7,540 bases of DNA, from NCBI GenBank assembly GCA_902783815.1, contig CACZSM010000237.1, positions 1-7,540 of the forward strand, read 5' to 3'. The notes beneath the pieces were generated by a model. That model ran no database searches. It was not told where the DNA came from and was given only the letters and a program-made list of their open reading frames with translations. Below, in pieces: positions 1-6,430 of this stretch. Numbering within the stretch: position 1 is the stretch's first letter; every line of letters starts with the position of its first letter. A program made the position numbers and the translations under genes. This DNA is from an uncultured Ruminococcus sp. Its GTDB lineage: Bacteria; Bacillota; Clostridia; Oscillospirales; Acutalibacteraceae.

Positions 1-87
1 CAAGCGAATTTGGTGCAAGATGACGGAAAAGATGCAAGCAAGACAGGTACTGAGCCGTTAGGCGTGATTTATTCAGTGATTCCTTAA
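1..87 (+). CDS. 3' end of an unidentified gene (28 C-terminal residues)
   Basis: The first forward frame is open from the window edge to a TAA stop at 85-87. It encodes 28 residues that begin QANLVQDDGKDA and end GVIYSVIP. The start lies to the left of the window. A second forward frame is also open, but only to position 60, so the coding call rests on the longer open frame, its ordinary codon mix and its position just before a promoter. I do not recognise the protein and assign no function. It runs in the same direction as valS, but a strong promoter lies between the two genes, so valS need not depend on its transcription. I see no clear terminator after it. Confidence 0.5.
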   Translation, partial: QANLVQDDGKDASKTGTEPLGVIYSVIP

Positions 88-115
88 TTACGAAAATTAC
101 GGAAATTTGAAAAAT

Positions 116-131
116 CTGATTGACAAATCAG
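116..131. repeat. 6-bp inverted repeat spanning the valS -35 box
   Basis: CTGATT at 116-121 and AATCAG at 126-131 are perfect inverted copies around GACA. The -35 hexamer starts inside the left arm and fills the loop. The symmetry could be a small operator, or chance in an AT-rich region. It is too short and lacks the T-run needed to be a convincing terminator for the upstream gene. Confidence 0.3.
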
Positions 132-148
132 TTAAATAGTGGGATAAT
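120..148 (+). promoter_or_regulatory. sigma-A type promoter of valS with extended -10
   Basis: A perfect -35 box TTGACA lies at 120-125. A 17-bp spacer follows, then GATAAT at 143-148, which matches the -10 consensus at five of six positions. A TG at 140-141 one base before the -10 gives an extended -10 element. Transcription would begin near 154-156 and leave a leader of about 55 nt before the valS ATG. Spacing and match quality are what is expected of a strong housekeeping promoter. The match is direct sequence evidence; activity is inferred. Confidence 0.8.
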
Positions 149-197
149 ATTTTTTGTATTGTTATTATGTAAATAATGATTCGGAATAAAATGTTTT

Positions 198-202
198 GGA
201 GG
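198..202 (+). promoter_or_regulatory. ribosome binding site of valS
   Basis: GGAGG sits 7 nt before the ATG at 210. An in-frame TTG at 204 would leave only one base after this Shine-Dalgarno sequence, so the site decides for ATG 210 and against the longer reading. Confidence 0.85.
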
Positions 203-209
203 ATTGGTT

Positions 210-2831
210 ATGGCAAAGGAACTTGCAAAGGCTTACAGCCCGGGTGAGTTTGAGGAAAAAATCTATAAATTCTGGGAGGATGGAGGCTACTTCCACGCAG
301 AGGTCGATGAAAACAAAAAACCTTACTGCATTATGATGCCTCCACCAAATATAACCGGCAAACTGCATATGGGTCACGCTCTTGATGAAACCTTGCAGGA
401 TATTCTTATCCGCTTTAAAAGAATGCAGGGCTACAGCGCTCTGTGGCTTCCGGGTACAGATCACGCCTCTATCGCTACTGAAGCAAAAATCGTTGAAAAT
501 ATGCGTAAGGAAGGTATCGAAAAAGAGGATATCGGAAGAGAAAAGTTCCTCGAAAGAGCTTGGGAATGGAAAAGAGAATACGGTAATACTATCGTGGAAC
601 AGCTTAAAAAACTTGGAAGCTCTTGCGACTGGGAGCGTCAGAGATTTACTCTCGATGAGGGCTGCTCTAAGGCTGTAAAGGATGTATTTGTAAGACTCTA
701 TGATAAGGGTCTTATCTATAGAGGCGAAAGAATTATTAACTGGTGTCCTACCTGCTGTACATCTATCTCTGATGCAGAAGTGGTTTTCGATGAGCATGAA
801 GGATCATTCTGGCACCTTCGCTACCCTCTTTCGGACGGCAGCGGATATATCGAACTTGCTACAACAAGACCGGAAACTATGCTTGGTGATACTGCTGTCG
901 CTGTTCATCCTGATGATGAAAGATATAAACACCTTATCGGTAAAACTGTTATTCTGCCGCTCGTTAATAAGGAAATACCTATAATAGCCGATACTTATGT
1001 TGAAATGGACTTCGGTACGGGCGTTGTAAAAATTACTCCTGCACATGACCCTAACGACTTTGAAGTTGGTCTGCGTCATAACCTCCCTGTTATCAATGTC
1101 ATGGAGGAAAACGGTACCATTAATGAAAATGGCGGCAAGTATGCTGGTCTGGACAGATATGATGCAAGAAAAGCTATCGTAAAGGATCTTGAAGACGGCG
1201 GTTATCTTATCAAAATAGAACCAATCAAGCATAATGTCGGCTCATGCTACCGCTGCAAAACTATTGTTGAACCGAGAGTTTCTAAACAGTGGTTCGTTAA
1301 AATGAAGCCTTTGGCTGAACCTGCAATTGAATGTGTAAAGAGTGGAAAAACTAAGTTCGTTCCGGAAAGATTTGATAAGATTTACTACAACTGGATGGAA
1401 AATATCCGCGACTGGTGTATCAGCCGTCAGCTTTGGTGGGGTCATAGGATACCTGTATGGTACTGCGATGACTGCGGCGAAACTATTGTCGCTAAGGAAG
1501 CTCCTTGCTGCTGTATTAAGTGCAAAGGCAAAAATCTTACTCAGGATCCTGATACACTTGATACCTGGTTCAGTTCTGCGCTGTGGCCTTTCTCGACTCT
1601 TGGATGGCCTGAAAAAACTCCTGAGCTTGAATACTTCTACCCGACTGATACCCTCGTTACTGGTTATGATATTATTTTCTTCTGGGTCGCAAGAATGATA
1701 TTCTCCGCTGTAGAACAAACCGGTATGCAGCCGTTTGATACGGTATTCATTCATGGTATCGTCCGTGATGCAGGCGGTATAAAAATGTCTAAATCACTCG
1801 GAAATGGTATCGATCCCCTCGAAGTTATAAAGGATATGGGCGCTGACGCTCTCAGATTCTTCCTTGTAATGGGCAACAGTCCGGGAAATGATATGAGATT
1901 CATTCCAGGTAAGGTCGAAGCCTGCAGAAACTTCGCTAATAAACTCTGGAACGCCGCAAGATTCATTCATATGAATATTGATGACTTTGATGTTAAAAAC
2001 GAGCTTCCGGAAGATCTTGCAATTGAAGATAAATGGATCATATCTACACTTAATACCGTTGCTAAGGAAATTACCGATAGTCTTGAAAAATTTGAGCTTG
2101 GTGTCGCCGTACAGAAAATATATGACTTTATCTGGGATTGCCTTTGTGACTGGTATATCGAACTTGCAAAAGCAAGACTTCAGAGTGAAGGTCAGTCTGC
2201 ACAGAATGTAAGACAGGTTCTTGTATGGGTAATGGATAAGACTCTTAAACTGCTCCATCCGTTTATGCCTTTCATAACCGAGGAGATCTGGCAGTCAATG
2301 CCTCATGATGGCGAAACTATTATGATACAGAAATATCCGGAATACTGTGATGAATACAGCTTCCCGGAGGCTGCAAAACAAATGGAAATGATTATGGATG
2401 CTATAAAGGCTGTCCGTAACCGCCGCGCAGAAATGAATGTTCCTCCTTCAAGAAAAGCTAAGATTTTTATTGCTGCAAAGGATAAGGATGTATTTATCAA
2501 CGGTTCTGCGTTTTTCTCTAAACTTGCAAGCGCTTCTGAGGTACAGGTCGCAGAAAGCTACGATATCGACGGCGCTGTGACTGTCGTTACAGCAGATGCA
2601 AAAATCTATATCCCTATGGATGAGCTTGTTGATAAAGAGGCTGAGCTTCAAAGACTTGAAAAGGAATTGAAGGCTGCTTTGAAGGATCTCGAATTCAATG
2701 AGAAAAAACTCAATAACCAGGGCTTTATGTCAAAGGCTCCGGAAAAGGTTGTTGCAGAGGTTCGTGCAAATGCTGCAAAATTCGCTGAAAAAATAGAAAT
2801 GATAAAAGCTGCAATTGCTGCGCTTAAATAA
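210..2831 (+). CDS. valS: valyl-tRNA synthetase
   Basis: This cytoplasmic class Ia aminoacyl-tRNA synthetase charges tRNA-Val with valine using ATP and hydrolyses mischarged threonyl-tRNA-Val. The protein is 873 residues, a normal length for bacterial ValRS. Landmarks in order are PPPNITGKLHMGHA, carrying the HIGH-type signature HMGH (53-56), and the CP1 editing domain with TTRPETMLGDTAV (218-230) and PAHDPNDFE (277-285). KMSKS follows at 525-529, then the anticodon-binding helical domain, and a charged C-terminal arm (about 805-873) that should form the ValRS coiled coil. Cysteine pairs C179/C182 with C346/C349, and C419/C422 with C435/C438, look like two zinc sites, as known in some bacterial ValRS proteins. 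The GGAGG site fixes ATG 210 as the start. The gene has its own promoter and ends in a hairpin terminator. No T-box is present in the short leader. The gene appears intact. Confidence 0.98.
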   Translation: MAKELAKAYSPGEFEEKIYKFWEDGGYFHAEVDENKKPYCIMMPPPNITGKLHMGHALDETLQDILIRFKRMQGYSALWLPGTDHASIATEAKIVENMRKEGIEKEDIGREKFLERAWEWKREYGNTIVEQLKKLGSSCDWERQRFTLDEGCSKAVKDVFVRLYDKGLIYRGERIINWCPTCCTSISDAEVVFDEHEGSFWHLRYPLSDGSGYIELATTRPETMLGDTAVAVHPDDERYKHLIGKTVILPLVNKEIPIIADTYVEMDFGTGVVKITPAHDPNDFEVGLRHNLPVINVMEENGTINENGGKYAGLDRYDARKAIVKDLEDGGYLIKIEPIKHNVGSCYRCKTIVEPRVSKQWFVKMKPLAEPAIECVKSGKTKFVPERFDKIYYNWMENIRDWCISRQLWWGHRIPVWYCDDCGETIVAKEAPCCCIKCKGKNLTQDPDTLDTWFSSALWPFSTLGWPEKTPELEYFYPTDTLVTGYDIIFFWVARMIFSAVEQTGMQPFDTVFIHGIVRDAGGIKMSKSLGNGIDPLEVIKDMGADALRFFLVMGNSPGNDMRFIPGKVEACRNFANKLWNAARFIHMNIDDFDVKNELPEDLAIEDKWIISTLNTVAKEITDSLEKFELGVAVQKIYDFIWDCLCDWYIELAKARLQSEGQSAQNVRQVLVWVMDKTLKLLHPFMPFITEEIWQSMPHDGETIMIQKYPEYCDEYSFPEAAKQMEMIMDAIKAVRNRRAEMNVPPSRKAKIFIAAKDKDVFINGSAFFSKLASASEVQVAESYDIDGAVTVVTADAKIYIPMDELVDKEAELQRLEKELKAALKDLEFNEKKLNNQGFMSKAPEKVVAEVRANAAKFAEKIEMIKAAIAALK

Positions 2832-2838
2832 AAAATTT

Positions 2839-2870
2839 TGGGCTGTCCCGGACAATTCCAGGTCAGCCCA
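2839..2870. terminator. bidirectional terminator between valS and the suf genes
   Basis: TGGGCTG at 2839-2845 pairs with CAGCCCA at 2864-2870. The stem continues inward, with two single mismatches, through CC/GG and GGA/TCC to a CAAT loop. On the plus strand it is followed by CTTTTATATTT and then a run of six T. On the minus strand it is followed by AAAATTTTTT. It starts 7 nt after the valS stop and lies about 18 nt after the stop of the converging SufB/SufD gene, so it can end transcripts from both sides. Confidence 0.85.
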
Positions 2871-2888
2871 CTTTTATATTTCATTTTT

Positions 2889-3806
2889 TCAGCTCAGGAA
2901 GCCATCAATTATAGTTGCTTCCGCTTCTTCCTCCGTCATACCAAGTGTACGGAGTTTCAGTATTTGTTCTCCGGCGATCTTTCCGATCGCTGCCTCATGA
3001 ATAAGTGCCGCATCATTATCTCTCGCATGAAGCTCCGGCGCAGCATCGACCTTTCCATTCTCTGAAATAATAGCATCACATTCAGAATGTCCTGTGCATG
3101 GCGCATTTCCTATTATTACAGAATGATAGTCCTGATGTGAACTATCTCTCGCAACAGATCTGGATATGAGATCAACTCCTGAATCCTTGCCGTTAAGCTC
3201 AACAACAAAATCTGTCTTGGCTGTTTGCTCCTTTTCTGTAAGTATCCTCTCCCTGATAAGCAGCTTTGCTCCTGCTCCTACTTTCGCAGCTGTCTTTCTT
3301 AATGTCCTGTCAACTCCGCCTATCTGTGCAGTGTCCATTTCAAGAACAGACCCTTCTTCAAGCTCTGCCTCTGTTACGGGGTCTATTGAACGAAGTCCTG
3401 TTCCGTGTCCCTTTCCTATATGCTTCTCAAGATACTTTACTCTCGAATTCTTGCCAAGAAAAAAACGATGTATTCCATTATGTCTTGCAGGCTCCCCTGT
3501 TTCTGTGTGTATGCCGCAGCCGGCAACTATCGTTACATCAGCGTTTTCTCCTACATAAAAATCATTGTAAACAAGATCATCTACTCCGCCCTTTGTGACA
3601 CACGCCGGAATAGAAACCGTTTCTCCCTTTGTATTTGCTGCAATAAATATTTCCAGTCCCGGCTGATCTTTCTTGGATTCGATCCTTATATTTTTACTGG
3701 ATACTCTTCCGGCACATCCACCGTTCTCCCTTATATTATATGCACCCTTGAATTCACCGTCCCAATCGGAGATCTCACGGAGCATATCCATTGTTATTTT
3801 CTCCAT
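2889..3806 (-). CDS. SufB/SufD-family Fe-S cluster assembly scaffold (SmsB-like)
   Basis: This 305-residue protein belongs to the SufB/SufD beta-helix family, which forms the scaffold on which SufC drives Fe-S cluster assembly in the cytoplasm. The C-terminal half holds the family core: GHSECDAI (239-246), then AAPELHARDNDAALIHEAAIG (255-275). C243 and the H270-E271 pair have the order and spacing of the functional Cys405 and Glu434 region of E. coli SufB. The protein is much shorter than E. coli SufB (about 495 residues) or SufD (about 420), and close to the single scaffold of minimal two-gene systems. The start is ATG 3806, which overlaps the sufC stop as TAATG. AGGAGG lies 10 nt upstream. 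The in-frame ATG at 3833 lies before that site and inside sufC, so it is unlikely. I give no symbol because SufB and SufD cannot be told apart here; the conserved Cys and His-Glu favour a SufB-like role. Confidence 0.9.
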   Translation of the reverse strand: MEKITMDMLREISDWDGEFKGAYNIRENGGCAGRVSSKNIRIESKKDQPGLEIFIAANTKGETVSIPACVTKGGVDDLVYNDFYVGENADVTIVAGCGIHTETGEPARHNGIHRFFLGKNSRVKYLEKHIGKGHGTGLRSIDPVTEAELEEGSVLEMDTAQIGGVDRTLRKTAAKVGAGAKLLIRERILTEKEQTAKTDFVVELNGKDSGVDLISRSVARDSSHQDYHSVIIGNAPCTGHSECDAIISENGKVDAAPELHARDNDAALIHEAAIGKIAGEQILKLRTLGMTEEEAEATIIDGFLS

Positions 3807-4531
3807 TATAGAAGTACCTCCTGTTTTGAACATACATTCGATATCTCTTTGCTGTTCATGAGAGTCTGCATCATCTCAGCAGATGGTCCTTTAGCTTTTA
3901 TCCTGCCGTCCGCAACTACAGCTATTTCATCAGCTATTTCAAGTATTCTCTCCTGGTGGGAAATAATTATCAGCGTTCCCTTGAGGTTTTCTCTCATATC
4001 CTTGAACACATTTATTAGATTTGCAAAGCTCCACAAGTCAATACCTGCCTCTGGCTCATCAAAAACAGATACCTGGGTATGTCTTGCAAGCACTGTTGCT
4101 ATCTCGATCCTTTTTATCTCTCCGCCGGAAAGTGTAGAATCGACCTCACGGTTAATATATTCTCTTGCACATAGTCCTACCTTACTAAGAATATCGCAAA
4201 GCTCCCCATCATTCATTTTAATACCCGATGCAAGCTCTATCAGCTTGCGTACAGTTATTCCCTTGAATCTTACAGGCTGCTGGAATGCAAAGCTGATGCC
4301 AAGTTTCGCTCTTTCAGTAATATCAAGATCGGAAATATCATTTCCATCAAGAATTATCCTGCCACTGTCCTGTTTATATATTCCGGCAATTATTTTTGCC
4401 AGTGTTGTTTTTCCTCCGCCGTTAGGTCCAGTTATTACTACTAATTTTCCCTCCGGAACCTCAAGATCAAGACCCTTTAGCACACCTACTCCGCCTGGTG
4501 TGCTCCAGGATATGTTTTCAAGTCTCAGCAC
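3806..4531 (-). CDS. sufC: SufC, Fe-S cluster assembly ATPase
   Basis: This 241-residue soluble ABC-type ATPase binds the SufB/SufD scaffold and powers its rearrangement during Fe-S cluster formation. Walker A is GPNGGGKTT (35-43), the Q-loop glutamine is in FAFQQ (81-85), the ABC signature is LSGGE (134-138), Walker B and D-loop are VSVFDEPEAGID (154-165), and the H-loop is SHQ (191-193). There is no membrane segment and no permease gene nearby. The next gene is the SufB/SufD scaffold, which separates SufC from transporter ATPases of similar fold. The start is GTG at 4531. An in-frame TAA ends at 4532, directly before it, so no longer form is possible; AAAGGA lies 10 nt upstream. The gap to the fkbH-like stop is 23 bp, and the 3' end overlaps the scaffold gene by one base. 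All catalytic motifs are intact. Confidence 0.95.
   Translation of the reverse strand: MLRLENISWSTPGGVGVLKGLDLEVPEGKLVVITGPNGGGKTTLAKIIAGIYKQDSGRIILDGNDISDLDITERAKLGISFAFQQPVRFKGITVRKLIELASGIKMNDGELCDILSKVGLCAREYINREVDSTLSGGEIKRIEIATVLARHTQVSVFDEPEAGIDLWSFANLINVFKDMRENLKGTLIIISHQERILEIADEIAVVADGRIKAKGPSAEMMQTLMNSKEISNVCSKQEVLL
3817..3822 (-). promoter_or_regulatory. ribosome binding site of the SufB/SufD-family gene, inside the sufC 3' end
   Basis: A perfect AGGAGG on the minus strand lies within the last codons of sufC, 10 nt before ATG 3806. It rules out the alternative ATG at 3833. With the TAATG stop/start overlap, it supports translational coupling of the ATPase and the scaffold. Confidence 0.8.
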
Positions 4532-4541
4532 TTAATCATCA

Positions 4542-4547
4542 TCCTTT
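4542..4547 (-). promoter_or_regulatory. ribosome binding site for the GTG start of sufC
   Basis: AAAGGA on the minus strand ends 10 nt before GTG 4531, in the 23-bp gap after the fkbH-like stop. Two ATG triplets between it and the GTG (4542-4540 and 4539-4537) are out of frame with sufC. The gap contains no hairpin, so read-through from the FkbH-like gene is expected. Confidence 0.5.
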
Positions 4548-4554
4548 TTTCTTT

Positions 4555-6357
4555 TTATTCAGCATTGACTATCGAAGTATTATCCTTCACATCAATATAT
4601 CTGTTCTTGTTTTCATAGCCCTCTACATTAAGCTCCCATACGGAATTACCGTCATCATCCAGACTTATCCTCTCAAAACCAAATGTTCCGTAAAGCTCTT
4701 TTACCATTTTATTTTTTGCAGTAGGATAATAATATCCCCTTATGGTTTTTATTCCGGCGGCTCTGCATCGATCAACAAGCCTGTCAAGCATCGCAAACTC
4801 CATATCCCTTTTCAGGACACGACAGCTCATTATCCACAGATCCATATTCAGGATGTCTTTGTCCTTATGTCCGATAACAACAGAAACTACTCCATTATCA
4901 CCAAACTTATCAATAAGCTTGCCATAAAGTCTTATATATTCACTGCTTTCAAAACCCTCCTCCATTTCTGTAGGAGTATATCTTTTAGTCGTGACATTGA
5001 ACTGATTGCTCTTATTCGTAAGCTGTGTGATCCTTTGTAAATATACAGGTATAAAATCATCTATAACCGCTGTCATTTCAAGACTTCTGAGATATTCGCC
5101 ATATTCAGCAAACGATGCCTGCTGCGCTGCTCTCTCCGCATTAGCTTTATACATCTCATTTCTTTTCAGGTCATCTGTGCTGAAATTCGTTACCTCAAAA
5201 TATCCGTTCCTATCAATATTCATAATGTAATTTTCTACACCATCCATTGCAGGTACGCTTACTCCAGGTATCTGTGCCCTTACTATCTCACGCTCAGCCG
5301 GATTATCATCTGCAAATACTATCGCATCAGGAAGAATATTAAGCTCATTTGCCGTTTCTAAAATATTTCTGTCCTTATTCTCCCAATTTGCTTTTATTAT
5401 TATAAAATCATCAGGCTTTAATGCTCCCTCCGGATGATTCAGACCAGCTATCGCATTTTCATGGTCATTCTTTGAGCATACAGTCAGTATTACACCAAGT
5501 GATTTAAGTGATTTTACATAACTCTGGAATTCATAATAAGACTGTGCAACACCTGTTTCCTGTCCTATCTGTACACCATCTACACCATCATCACCGATAA
5601 CACCGCCCCAAAGCGTATTATCAAGATCAAGCGCAAGAGCTTTCTTATTCTTTCCGAAAACAGATTTTATAATATTTGCAAGATTAAACGAAAACTCCGG
5701 AATAGCCTCTACGCACATAGCGTATTTATACATATTCCAGTAGGTTGGATCACTCCATGCCTTAAGACCATATGAAGCGGATATAAAATTAATATCATTG
5801 ATATAAAATCCTTCCGCTGTTTCAGCATAATCATAGAACTTCTGGTTCATTCTCGTAAGGAAATTAGACCGTCCTCTGTAATCCGAACAATCCTTATTTC
5901 CCATAAGTCTGTAAAAAGGCATTTCAAAATTATTCTGAATTATCGGACAGTGATATGTTTCACTTATTTTTCGCCACATCTGCTCAAATTTTCCATATTC
6001 AGCATCAAGGAGAAGATCAACTGATTCCTTTGTATCCGAGGTCGTGGGATAGTTCAGAATATTACGATTAGTTGTGTGGATAAAAACTATATCAGGAGAA
6101 AAATCGATCAGTTCCTGAGACGGAAACATCGCATCCTGCCAATACTGACCATATTCAGACTGATAAAACTCAGCCTCGATCCCATAGTTCAGCAAAAACA
6201 AATCAAGATATACTACAATATCATTTGTCGTTGAACCTCCAAATACTGCTACCCGCTTTTTTAACCGGGGAGTATTTTCTGCTAACAAGGCTTTTTTAAG
6301 CGATTTCCTTTTCTTAATAATATATTCGCTGTCAAACGGATACTCTAATTCCTTCAA
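4555..6357 (-). CDS. FkbH-like protein: SGNH-like, HAD-IIIC and GNAT-like domains
   Basis: This is a 600-residue cytoplasmic protein of the long FkbH-like family. Its N-terminal region (about 34-230) is SGNH-like, with FGGSTTND at 39-46. A HAD-IIIC domain follows: motif I DLDNTLWGG (244-252; D244 and D246), motif II CSKND (294-298), lysine K328 in ENKDRN, and motif IV FADDNPAER (348-356). QLTNKSNQFNVTTKRYT (445-461) is a family hallmark, and a GNAT-like domain runs to about 577. FkbH enzymes dephosphorylate a glycolytic bisphosphate-derived intermediate and load D-glyceryl onto an acyl carrier protein. Long homologues also occur in surface-polysaccharide loci. The acyl group here is not known. 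The start is TTG 6357: an in-frame TGA lies three codons upstream, no ATG follows until codon 77, and MKELEYPFDSEY fits the family N-terminus. The ribosome site (GAGTGAG, 6363-6369) is weak. The gene sits between a DHHW lipoprotein gene and sufC. Confidence 0.9.
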   Translation of the reverse strand: MKELEYPFDSEYIIKKRKSLKKALLAENTPRLKKRVAVFGGSTTNDIVVYLDLFLLNYGIEAEFYQSEYGQYWQDAMFPSQELIDFSPDIVFIHTTNRNILNYPTTSDTKESVDLLLDAEYGKFEQMWRKISETYHCPIIQNNFEMPFYRLMGNKDCSDYRGRSNFLTRMNQKFYDYAETAEGFYINDINFISASYGLKAWSDPTYWNMYKYAMCVEAIPEFSFNLANIIKSVFGKNKKALALDLDNTLWGGVIGDDGVDGVQIGQETGVAQSYYEFQSYVKSLKSLGVILTVCSKNDHENAIAGLNHPEGALKPDDFIIIKANWENKDRNILETANELNILPDAIVFADDNPAEREIVRAQIPGVSVPAMDGVENYIMNIDRNGYFEVTNFSTDDLKRNEMYKANAERAAQQASFAEYGEYLRSLEMTAVIDDFIPVYLQRITQLTNKSNQFNVTTKRYTPTEMEEGFESSEYIRLYGKLIDKFGDNGVVSVVIGHKDKDILNMDLWIMSCRVLKRDMEFAMLDRLVDRCRAAGIKTIRGYYYPTAKNKMVKELYGTFGFERISLDDDGNSVWELNVEGYENKNRYIDVKDNTSIVNAE

Positions 6358-6391
6358 TAAAACTCACTCTCTTTCTTCCTTATGGCATACC

Positions 6392-6422
6392 ACAACCTCT
6401 GAAAACAAGTTTCAGAGGTTGT
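6392..6422. repeat. perfect 13-bp stem-loop between the DHHW lipoprotein and FkbH-like genes
   Basis: ACAACCTCTGAAA at 6392-6404 and TTTCAGAGGTTGT at 6410-6422 are exact inverted copies around a 5-nt loop, ACAAG. It lies in the 73-bp gap between two minus-strand genes, 8 bp after the lipoprotein stop. In the minus-strand transcript it is followed by GGTATGCC, not by a U-run. On the plus strand TTTATACTATTATT follows, but no plus-strand gene reads into it. It could be a partial terminator, an mRNA-stabilising 3' stem or a processing site. Confidence 0.75.
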
Positions 6423-6430
6423 TTATACTA

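Noticed and set aside
87..105. Two near-identical short units, ATTACGAAA and ATTACGGAAA, in tandem
   Set aside because: They are too short and AT-rich to separate from chance; no third copy or link to a known element is seen.
116..140. An intrinsic terminator for the upstream gene
   Set aside because: The 6-bp AT-rich stem is not followed by a T-run, and the same bases form a clear -35 box.
204..209. A TTG start for valS two codons upstream of the ATG
   Set aside because: It is one base from the GGAGG site, too close for initiation; ATG 210 has normal spacing.
176..247. A possible 23-residue upstream ORF starting with ATG in the valS leader and ending inside valS
   Set aside because: It has no ribosome binding site, is out of frame with valS, and the GGAGG inside it serves the valS ATG. 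The preceding ATGTAA at 167-172 is likewise unsupported.
165..797. A minus-strand open frame of 210 codons inside valS
   Set aside because: It lies antisense to the conserved HMGH-containing part of valS and across its promoter-proximal leader, and its translation has no family features.
3807..3833. A longer scaffold protein starting at ATG 3833
   Set aside because: The start lies upstream of the AGGAGG site and inside sufC. ATG 3806 in the TAATG overlap is better placed.
3405..4535. A long plus-strand open frame (376 codons) opposite sufC and the start of the scaffold gene
   Set aside because: The minus strand encodes complete Walker A, signature, Walker B and SufB/SufD motifs here. The plus-strand translation has no recognisable domain and looks like a mirror frame of the real genes.
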